NCBI RefSeq assembly: GCF_028743515.2
Contig: NZ_CP117969.2
Span: 3,049,112-3,113,111, forward strand
Direction of reading: 5' to 3'
DNA length: 64,000 bases
Source of the DNA: Imtechella halotolerans
GTDB taxonomy: Bacteria > Bacteroidota > Bacteroidia > Flavobacteriales > Flavobacteriaceae
The notes below the pieces were generated by a model that saw nothing but the letters and a program-made list of their open reading frames with translations, was not told the origin of the DNA and ran no database searches. The position numbers were made by a program, and so were the translations under genes. Shown piece by piece: positions 47,027 to 54,056 of the stretch (the stretch's first letter is position 1; each line of letters starts with the position of its first letter).

Positions 47027-48499
47027 CTAAGGAGTTAATAGATTAGTAGGAAATCCTTCAATGGTTAGATTCCATAAAAGAGGTAATATCCAATATACAA
47101 ATGCCGATAGTAAACCTATTGAAATAATATTCATAACAATCCCTTTTTTCACCATATCTGGTATTTGGAGATACCCTGAACCAAAAACTACGGCATTAGG
47201 AGGCGTTGCAACAGGTAGCATAAAAGCACATGAGGCAGCAACTGCAGTAGCTACCATAAGAACAAATGGATGCATGTCCATACTGATTGCCATGGGAGCC
47301 AAAACAGGAAGTAGCATTGCTGTTGTAGCTAAATTGGAAGTGATTTCTGTTAAGAAATTTACCACTGCAATAAGTAGAAATATAAAAAGAATGGTTGGGA
47401 ATTCTTGAAACGAGTGCATTTGACTTCCTATCCAATGTGCTAATCCACTTCTTTCAAATCCTGAAGCTAAGGCCATACCTCCTCCAAATAATAGGATTAT
47501 ACCCCATGGGAGTTTAATAGTGTCTTCCCATTGTAATATCATTTTGTTCTTTTTAGAAGAAGGAATCACGAAAAGAAGAATGGAAAAGAATACTGCTATA
47601 ATGGTATCATCAAGTTGTGGAATCCATTTTTTAAGCAGAAAAGAATGTGTTATCCAACAAAAAGCTGTAATAAAAAAGATAAGTGCAACTGCTTTTTCTT
47701 CGTAGCTAATTCTTCCAAGGGCAACTAGTTGTTTATTAATTTCCTCTCGTCCGCCTGGGAATTTTTTTTCTGGAAATTTGAAGGCTATACGAGTTAAATA
47801 CCACCAACATAGAAAAAGCAAAAGTATAGCTATTGGTAGACCAAATATAAACCATTGTGAAAATGTGATTTCGTACCCGTAAGTTTCTTGAACAACCCCT
47901 GCCAACACAAGGTTTGGCGGAGTGCCAATTAGAGTAGCAATTCCTCCAATGGAAGCACTATAGGCTATTCCAAGCATTAGTGCCTTTCCAAAAATCAAGT
48001 TTTCATTTGCCTTGGTGTTTGGGTTGTCATTTAGTTGTGTTACTATGGCCATCCCAATTGGTAGCATCATTACTGCCGTGGCCGTATTAGATATCCACAT
48101 AGAGATAAAGCCAGTGGCTACCATAAAACCTAATATGATGCGTTGTATGTTTGTACCAATTGCATTAATAATGGATAAAGCAATGCGTTTATGTAAGTTC
48201 CATTTTTCAATAGCAATGGCTATCATGAAGCCTCCTAAATATAAGAAGACAAATTTATGCCCATATGAGGCCGTGGTCTCACTTAAAGATAAGCCGCCTG
48301 AAATGGGAAAGAGTACTATAGGCAAAAGGGCAGCAGTAGCAATTGGTACTGCTTCAGTAATCCACCACACAGCGACCCAAAGTGCAGTGGCTAATACAGC
48401 GATACCTTCTTTGGAAAGGTCCTCGGGGTTGAAAAAGTAAATAGTTAATACAAATAATAAAGGCCCTAGAATAATGCCAATTCGTTTTGTAATGCTCAT
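47027..48499 (-). CDS. DASS family sodium-coupled anion symporter (SLC13)
   Basis: A 490-residue polytopic membrane protein with 11-12 helices and SLC13/DASS signatures: WITEAVPIATAALLPIVLFPISGG at the N-terminal half, SNTATAVMMLPIG (the SNT motif for sodium and carboxylate), and its repeat TSNLATTAMLLPVLAPMA in the second half, followed by CAFMLPVATPPNAVVFGSG. The family imports dicarboxylates, citrate or sulfate with sodium. The SNT motifs suggest di- or tricarboxylates, without certainty. It is transcribed alone and ends at a terminator. Confidence 0.93.
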   Translation of the reverse strand: MSITKRIGIILGPLLFVLTIYFFNPEDLSKEGIAVLATALWVAVWWITEAVPIATAALLPIVLFPISGGLSLSETTASYGHKFVFLYLGGFMIAIAIEKWNLHKRIALSIINAIGTNIQRIILGFMVATGFISMWISNTATAVMMLPIGMAIVTQLNDNPNTKANENLIFGKALMLGIAYSASIGGIATLIGTPPNLVLAGVVQETYGYEITFSQWFIFGLPIAILLLFLCWWYLTRIAFKFPEKKFPGGREEINKQLVALGRISYEEKAVALIFFITAFCWITHSFLLKKWIPQLDDTIIAVFFSILLFVIPSSKKNKMILQWEDTIKLPWGIILLFGGGMALASGFERSGLAHWIGSQMHSFQEFPTILFIFLLIAVVNFLTEITSNLATTAMLLPVLAPMAISMDMHPFVLMVATAVAASCAFMLPVATPPNAVVFGSGYLQIPDMVKKGIVMNIISIGLLSAFVYWILPLLWNLTIEGFPTNLLTP

Positions 48500-48544
48500 A
48501 TACCATTTTTGATATTGCTAAGGTACTATTTTAGAGTTTATAGC

Positions 48545-48577
48545 ATAAAAAAAATCGGTTTATTGAAACCGATTTTA
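48545..48577 (-). terminator. Terminator of lysS
   Basis: Stem AAAATCGGTTT / AAACCGATTTT with loop ATTG, T run on the minus strand, 22 bases after the lysS stop. Confidence 0.85.
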
Positions 48578-48598
48578 AAATTAGTAATGTTGTAAATA

Positions 48599-50290
48599 TT
48601 ATGCTTTCAGGTTTACTGTTTTTTTATCCCCATCAACATTAACACTTATTAAATTGTGCTTAGCTAAGCCTTTCATGGCCGCATCCCATTTTTTTCCACT
48701 TAGTCCTGAAGTAGTTTTAAGAGATGCTAAATCCTGATTGTTCTCTGTTTTGAGTAGGGAAATAATTGATTTTTCCTCATCCGAAAGTTGAACTTGTTTT
48801 TTCTCAGGACGCATCTGTGGAAAGAATAGTACCTCTTGAATACTTTGGTTATTAGTTAAAAACATAATAAGGCGATCCATTCCAATACCTAAACCAGAGG
48901 TAGGGGGCATTCCAAACTCTAATGCCCTTAAAAAATCGTTGTCTATAAACATTGCCTCATCATCTCCTCTGTCGGCCAAAGCTAACTGTGCCTCAAATCG
49001 TTCACGTTGGTCTATTGGGTCATTTAATTCTGAATATGCATTTGCAATTTCTTTACCACACACCATTAACTCAAAACGTTCTGTAAGATCTGGATTATCC
49101 CTATGCATTTTGGTAAGTGGACTCATTTCTTTTGGATAGTCTGTGATGAACGTAGGCTGAATGAAATTGCCTTCACATTTTTCACCAAAGATTTCATCAA
49201 TAAGTTTCCCTTTACCCATAGTACTATCTACAGCAATCCCCATAGATATTGCCGCTTCTCGGAGTTCGTCTTCTGATTTTCCAGAAATATCAAATCCAGT
49301 GAATTGCTTTATCGCGTCTGTCATGGTAATACGAGGGTAAGGAGCCTTGAAATTAACTTCATGTTCACCAAAAGTAGCCTTGGTAGTGCCATTAACTTGC
49401 AGCGCACAATACTCTAATAATTGCTCGGTAAAATCCATCATCCAATTGTAGTCTTTATAAGCGACATAAATTTCCATCGCTGTAAACTCAGGATTGTGAG
49501 TGCGATCCATTCCTTCATTTCGAAAGTTTTTGGAAAATTCATACACCCCGTCAAATCCACCTACAATCAATCTTTTAAGATATAATTCATTAGCTATACG
49601 CATATAAAGAGGAATATCCAATGAGTTATGATGGGTGATAAAAGGACGCGCTGCAGCACCTCCAGGGATTGATTGTAATACTGGAGTTTCTACTTCCATA
49701 TATCCACGATCATTAAAAAAGGTACGCATTGCGTTAAATAGTTTGGTACGCTTGACGAACACTTCTTTTACTTGCGGATTTACTACCAAATCTACATAAC
49801 GCATTCTATAACGTAATTCAGGGTCATTAAACTCGTCATGTTTAACACCGTCAGCATCTACTTTTGGTAATGGTAAAGGTCGAAGTGTTTTACTAAGTAA
49901 TTTGAAATTCTTAACCATTATAGTCTTTTCACCTACTTGAGTGGTAAACAATTCACCTTCCACTCCAATAAAATCCCCTAAATCGATTAATTTTTTGAAT
50001 ACTTCATTATAGAGTGTTTTATCATCTTCCGGACATACTTCATCACGATTGAAATAAAGCTGAATACGTCCTTCACTATCTTGCAATTCGGCAAAGGAGG
50101 CTTTTCCTTGTATTCGAAATGACATTAATCTTCCCGCTAATACAACCTTTTTGCCTTCCTCATAGTCCTTCTTGGCCTGTAGTGATGTGTGTGAAACTGG
50201 GTAAAGTGCAGCTGGATAGGGTTCGATACCCAATGAGCGCAATTTTTCTAGTTTTTCTCGTCGTATTACTTCTTGTTCTGATAGCTGCAT
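48599..50290 (-). CDS. lysS: Lysyl-tRNA synthetase (class II) with C-terminal extension
   Basis: A 563-residue enzyme. The OB-fold anticodon-binding domain comes first (VVLAGRLMSFRIQGKASFAELQD), then the class II core with motif 2 FRNEGMDRTHNPEFTAMEIYVAY and motif 3 GLGIGMDRLIMFL. After LFFPQMRPEKK, where the E. coli enzyme ends, about 65 extra residues follow with a predicted small winged-helix-like pattern (SDEEKSIISLL and WDAAMKGLAKHNLISVNVDG). Such extensions occur in Bacteroidota LysRS; the role is unknown. A -7 element TAATTTTG lies at 50337-50344 on the minus strand. Confidence 0.97.
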   Translation of the reverse strand: MQLSEQEVIRREKLEKLRSLGIEPYPAALYPVSHTSLQAKKDYEEGKKVVLAGRLMSFRIQGKASFAELQDSEGRIQLYFNRDEVCPEDDKTLYNEVFKKLIDLGDFIGVEGELFTTQVGEKTIMVKNFKLLSKTLRPLPLPKVDADGVKHDEFNDPELRYRMRYVDLVVNPQVKEVFVKRTKLFNAMRTFFNDRGYMEVETPVLQSIPGGAAARPFITHHNSLDIPLYMRIANELYLKRLIVGGFDGVYEFSKNFRNEGMDRTHNPEFTAMEIYVAYKDYNWMMDFTEQLLEYCALQVNGTTKATFGEHEVNFKAPYPRITMTDAIKQFTGFDISGKSEDELREAAISMGIAVDSTMGKGKLIDEIFGEKCEGNFIQPTFITDYPKEMSPLTKMHRDNPDLTERFELMVCGKEIANAYSELNDPIDQRERFEAQLALADRGDDEAMFIDNDFLRALEFGMPPTSGLGIGMDRLIMFLTNNQSIQEVLFFPQMRPEKKQVQLSDEEKSIISLLKTENNQDLASLKTTSGLSGKKWDAAMKGLAKHNLISVNVDGDKKTVNLKA

Positions 50291-50336
50291 GCTGTGTTTA
50301 TTTAAATCGTGTTTCTGTACTTAAAAAAATAAACTG

Positions 50337-50344
50337 CAAAATTA
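50337..50344 (-). promoter_or_regulatory. -7 element TAATTTTG of lysS
   Basis: TAnnTTTG match on the minus strand, 46 bases upstream of the lysS ATG. No clear TTG at the expected distance. Confidence 0.4.
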
Positions 50345-50439
50345 CACTATTTGTACTGAAAATCGAGAAGCTTTTTACTAGTATTGAATTGATTTCTATT
50401 TTTAAACGAGTAATTTGAAACAAGAAAGTATACTTAGGT

Positions 50440-51000
50440 TCAATTTTGTTTTGAACTGAACAATTGTGTGTTGTTTTGGAATTTTAAAATGATATTTAAA
50501 AGATCCTTTTCAAGAGTCTCTGTTGGTCGCTCAATAATTCGACCAATTTCAGAGTTGTTTTTAAAAATTATAAAAGTTGGGACTCTAAGAATATTAAGTC
50601 CCTTTTCTTCTTGACCTGGACTTTTTTTATACCTTCCAGGCTTGTAGTCGAGTGCAATAATTTCTAATTGATTCTTCGAAAATTTAGAATTCTCTAGAAT
50701 TTTGATAAACCGGGGTACTTCTCTTCTACTATCAACGCACCAGGTACCTATAAAGATTTGAATTTTATATTGATTGATGTTAGGTGAGAGTGAAGCTAAA
50801 ATGGTGTTGTCAGGTTGGTAACTATTGTAAGTTGAATTGAACCAAGACTTATAATTAGGTCCTGTCAATCTATTTTTATCTATTTTACCTACTAGATACG
50901 GGGTTTCTCCAGGAGTTGTTATTTCTGAGTTTAATGAAATAGATTGTGCGATTAACATTCCAAAGGAAATACAAAAAAGTAGTGTAAGTGTTGCTTTCAT
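50440..51000 (-). CDS. Exported thioredoxin-like protein with CxxS active site
   Basis: A 186-residue exported protein (signal KATLTLLFCISFGMLIAQ) with a thioredoxin fold: YKIQIFIGTWCVDSRREVPRF and the cis-proline strand LRVPTFIIFKNNSEIGRIIE. The active site reads Trp87-Cys88-Val-Asp-Ser91, so the second cysteine is replaced by serine. That makes disulfide reduction by the usual two-cysteine mechanism impossible and suggests a monothiol, chaperone or isomerase-type role. Start at 51000 gives a clean signal peptide; an in-frame ATG at 51030 adds ten polar residues. Confidence 0.85.
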   Translation of the reverse strand: MKATLTLLFCISFGMLIAQSISLNSEITTPGETPYLVGKIDKNRLTGPNYKSWFNSTYNSYQPDNTILASLSPNINQYKIQIFIGTWCVDSRREVPRFIKILENSKFSKNQLEIIALDYKPGRYKKSPGQEEKGLNILRVPTFIIFKNNSEIGRIIERPTETLEKDLLNIILKFQNNTQLFSSKQN

Positions 51001-51107
51001 GACATAGTGGTTTTTATTTGAATAAATCAAATTTGCATATTTATAAATGAAAGCTATTTGGGTAATGGGTTGGAAAAGGGGACTAGACCCTGGTTGAATT
51101 TTTTGAA

Positions 51108-52163
51108 TTAGTTTTTTGATTGGAAAAATTTCAACTCATCTCTGGATTGTACATTGAGTTTTTTGTAAATGTTGTTAATGTGAGATTTAACAGTACTTAC
51201 ACTTACAAAGAGTTCATCTGCAATTTCCTTGTTGGATTTGTCTTGGCAGATAAGTTGTGCTATTTTTTGTTCTTGTTGTGTCAAGGGTGTAACAGGTGCT
51301 TGTTTGGAAGTAATTCGCCTTAATTTTACAATTAAAAAAATATTGCCAATAAAGGAAATTGTAAATAACAATGTAAAAAGGATTTTCGGCCAAGTGAAAG
51401 TAGACCTGCCACTTGAAATCATGTATTTGTCAGAGGCGAGTTCTGAAGCATACTGGCTACTGTATATGGTGTTTGGATAGGACTTGTTAAGACGTTGTAA
51501 TAAATCGTCATAATAGGTACTGTTTTTAAGATCTTCTAGATAAAATGCGTATTGTGGGCTTGTGCGGTCAGACAAAAATGAATATATGTAAAGTTCTGCT
51601 AGTGGTTCGTTAAGTTTCATACCAAAATCTTGAAAAGTCTTAAACCATTTTTTATCATTCATTTTACGACTGGCTTCACTTTGAAGTTCTCCATAAGCGA
51701 ATTTCATTTCTTCTCTTATGGAATCAATCCTACTAAAAACACTTGTCTTCGGATTGCTAGTTTCTATGGTACAAAATATCTCATTGTCAAAAGACATTGG
51801 GAGTGTAATGGTGTCAGAGTTGTTAGCAATAAACGTGAATGATTTGCTTTCTTTACAGTATCCATAAAAATGGTTTTTCCATTGCACGGTATCATTACAA
51901 TTATCGACATGAATTCGGTAAATTCTATTGGCAGGTTCTAATTCATTTCCTGTAAAATGGAAATTTCCAATACTATCCGTGTTAGTTTTAAGAAATATTT
52001 GATCGGTATATATACTTGATGATTTTCTGTAATCATCAATAATTGATAAATAAACAGTTTCTCCCCATTGTTGTGGGTCTATAGATCCTTTGAAGGTATA
52101 TTGCCCCATGGTTGATATGGATGTTAACATTCCAATTATTAGGAGGAAAAAGAGTCGTTGCAT
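51108..52163 (-). CDS. Membrane-tethered LuxR-type transcriptional regulator
   Basis: A 351-residue protein with a signal peptide (QRLFFLLIIGMLTSISTMGQ), a beta-rich extracytoplasmic domain of about 230 residues (YTFKGSIDPQQWGETVYLSI, cysteine pair near residues 90-107), one membrane helix at about residues 258-282 (ILFTLLFTISFIGNIFLIVKL), and a cytoplasmic LuxR/GerE helix-turn-helix (LTQQEQKIAQLICQDKSNKE and VSVSTVKSHINNIYKKLNV). It therefore joins sensor and DNA-binding output in one chain. Ligand and targets are unknown. It lies 107 bases upstream of the CxxS thioredoxin-like gene on the same strand. Confidence 0.87.
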   Translation of the reverse strand: MQRLFFLLIIGMLTSISTMGQYTFKGSIDPQQWGETVYLSIIDDYRKSSSIYTDQIFLKTNTDSIGNFHFTGNELEPANRIYRIHVDNCNDTVQWKNHFYGYCKESKSFTFIANNSDTITLPMSFDNEIFCTIETSNPKTSVFSRIDSIREEMKFAYGELQSEASRKMNDKKWFKTFQDFGMKLNEPLAELYIYSFLSDRTSPQYAFYLEDLKNSTYYDDLLQRLNKSYPNTIYSSQYASELASDKYMISSGRSTFTWPKILFTLLFTISFIGNIFLIVKLRRITSKQAPVTPLTQQEQKIAQLICQDKSNKEIADELFVSVSTVKSHINNIYKKLNVQSRDELKFFQSKN

Positions 52164-52328
52164 ATCGTAAAACTACTTTATTATTTTTTATAATTCAATA
52201 CTCTGTTAGGCTATATTTATCTAGCCTAAGATAGTGGTAAGTTTAGAATGTCTACATTTGCTGTCGGTTGGTGTAACAAAATTTTATAAATTACGCCTTA
52301 TAAATTCATCAATCAATAATTTAAGTAA

Positions 52329-52487
52329 ATGAGTATCTGGAGAGTTTTACTTTCAATTGTTTGTCCACCTTTGGCGGTGTTAGATAAAGGTTGTGGTTCT
52401 ATAATTATAGTGTTCATTTTGTGGCTCTGTGGTTGGGTTCCAGGTGTTATTGCTGCCCTTATCATTTTAAATAACCCTAATAGATAA
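52329..52487 (+). CDS. YqaE/Pmp3 family small membrane protein
   Basis: A 52-residue protein reading MSIWRVLLSIVCPPLAVLDKG at the start, with two hydrophobic helices and a CPPLAVL proline motif, then VPGVIAALIIL near the end. This matches the UPF0057/Pmp3 (YqaE) family of stress-associated inner-membrane proteolipids, normally 50-60 residues. It ends four bases before the next gene, so the two are likely cotranscribed. The start codon is the only good ATG. Confidence 0.85.
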   Translation: MSIWRVLLSIVCPPLAVLDKGCGSIIIVFILWLCGWVPGVIAALIILNNPNR

Positions 52488-52491
52488 TTCT

Positions 52492-53241
52492 ATGAATTTT
52501 TTTTCAAAGCCAATTTTTTTGTTGGCAAGTGTACTATTGTTATGTAGTTGTGAATTTAGCGAGAATATTGTAGTAAACCCTGATGGTACGGGCTCATTTT
52601 CAGTTGATTTTGACGGTTCAGCACTAATGGAAATGGCAGGAGAAGAAACAGGCGAGACAGCTATAGATTCTGTCCTTCATTTCAAAGATTTTTTGACAAG
52701 TGAAGCCGCTGATTCACTCTCAACTGAAGATTTAGCGAAGTATAAAAAGCTTGAAAATTTTTCAATGCATATGCTTATGGATCCTGCCCAGAAAAAAATG
52801 GTTTACAAATTGTTTGCCAACTTTAATAATGTAGGCGAATTACAGGATATGCTTAATTCTATGGCTTCTATTTCTGATATGAACACATCAAGTGAAGAGG
52901 AAGAGGTGGATAATAGTAATCCCTTTTCTGCTTTTGGAGATATGAATATCTCTGAAACCAAATATAGTTATGAAAAAAGTAAGTTTACTAGAAAATCAGT
53001 AATTAAAGATCAGGAGAAGTATCAAAAATTGATGGATAGTATTAGTACCGGTAATATGTCAATGATGTATGAGAGTACGACGTATAAACTTAATTATACC
53101 TTTCCTAAAAAAATTAAAAAGGTTTCAAATGAAGCGGTTACTATTAGTGAAGATGGTAAAAATATGGTTTTAGAACTTAGTTTCATGGACTATCTAAGTA
53201 ACCCAGCTGCACTTGATGTAGAAGTTGAATTTGAAAAATAG
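52492..53241 (+). CDS. Hypothetical lipoprotein
   Basis: A 249-residue lipoprotein (signal KPIFLLASVLLLCSC, Cys20) followed by FSENIVVNPDGTGSFSVDFDGS, a pattern seen in Bacteroidota lipoproteins whose first strand carries N-x-DGTGS. The rest is charged and helical with a Ser/Glu-rich middle (about residues 135-150) and a beta-rich C-terminal part. I do not recognise a domain of known function. It follows the YqaE-like gene with four bases between them and ends at a terminator. Confidence 0.82.
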   Translation: MNFFSKPIFLLASVLLLCSCEFSENIVVNPDGTGSFSVDFDGSALMEMAGEETGETAIDSVLHFKDFLTSEAADSLSTEDLAKYKKLENFSMHMLMDPAQKKMVYKLFANFNNVGELQDMLNSMASISDMNTSSEEEEVDNSNPFSAFGDMNISETKYSYEKSKFTRKSVIKDQEKYQKLMDSISTGNMSMMYESTTYKLNYTFPKKIKKVSNEAVTISEDGKNMVLELSFMDYLSNPAALDVEVEFEK

Positions 53242-53266
53242 TGTAGGTTTCCTTTAATGTTTATAT

Positions 53267-53300
53267 AAGGCTGATGTTTGAACATCAGCCTTACTTTTTT
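53267..53300 (+). terminator. Terminator after the lipoprotein gene
   Basis: Stem AAGGCTGATGTT / AACATCAGCCTT followed by A-C-T6. Its T run touches the TTG of the lipB promoter. Confidence 0.85.
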
Positions 53301-53330
53301 GGCTAAACTAAGCCGTATGATGTATCTTTG
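53299..53330 (+). promoter_or_regulatory. Promoter of lipB, predicted leaderless
   Basis: TTG at 53299-53301, 21 bases, then TATCTTTG at 53323-53330. Only four bases separate the element from the ATG at 53335, so the start of transcription should fall at or beside the start codon. Confidence 0.6.
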
Positions 53331-53334
53331 CTTT

Positions 53335-54054
53335 ATGAATAAAAAAGTATTTATTGAAGATTTAGGCTTCAAAGATTATAAAGATACTTGGGAGTATCAA
53401 GAGGAGCTTTTTAAAGGAATCCTAGATCTCAAGGTGCAAAACCGAAGAGAGAATTCAGAGATTCCTACCCCTAATTACTTTCTTTATGTGGAGCACCCCC
53501 ATGTTTATACGTTGGGTAAAAGTGGAGATATAAGTAATATGCTACTTAATGAAGCTCAATTAGAGGCAAAGGGAGCAACATTCTATAAGATAAATAGAGG
53601 TGGGGATATAACGTATCATGGTCCAGGTCAAATTGTCGGATATCCTATTTTGGATTTGGATAATTTTTTTACTGATATCCATAAATATCTTCGTTTCCTA
53701 GAAGAGGTTATCATCCTTACATTGGCAGAGTATGGTCTTAAAGGAGAGCGTAGTGATGGTGAGACTGGTGTTTGGCTTGATGTAGGTACTCCTTTTGCTC
53801 GAAAAATTTGCGCTATGGGTGTTCGAGCTAGTCGTTGGGTAACTATGCATGGTTTTGCCCTTAATGTAAATGCAGATCTTGGTTATTTCGACAATATTAT
53901 TCCTTGTGGAATTCGTGGTAAGGCAGTAACCTCACTACATGTAGAGTTAGGGAAAACTGAGATTTCATTAGACGAAGTGAAATCAAAAATTTTAACACAT
54001 TTTAAAATGCTTTTTGAGGCAGAATATATTACTGCTCCTTTATGGGAAAACTAA
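53335..54054 (+). CDS. lipB: Lipoyl(octanoyl) transferase
   Basis: A 239-residue enzyme that transfers octanoate from acyl carrier protein to lipoyl domains. Conserved parts are RGGDITYHGPGQIVGYPILDL, GVWLD, KICAMGVRASRWVTMHGFALN (Lys157) and IIPCGIRGKAVTSL (Cys191, the acyl-thioester cysteine). The start at 53335 is chosen because it lies four bases after the -7 element; an in-frame ATG at 53278 is inside the upstream terminator. lipA is not in the window. Confidence 0.96.
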   Translation: MNKKVFIEDLGFKDYKDTWEYQEELFKGILDLKVQNRRENSEIPTPNYFLYVEHPHVYTLGKSGDISNMLLNEAQLEAKGATFYKINRGGDITYHGPGQIVGYPILDLDNFFTDIHKYLRFLEEVIILTLAEYGLKGERSDGETGVWLDVGTPFARKICAMGVRASRWVTMHGFALNVNADLGYFDNIIPCGIRGKAVTSLHVELGKTEISLDEVKSKILTHFKMLFEAEYITAPLWEN

Positions 54055-54056
54055 AA

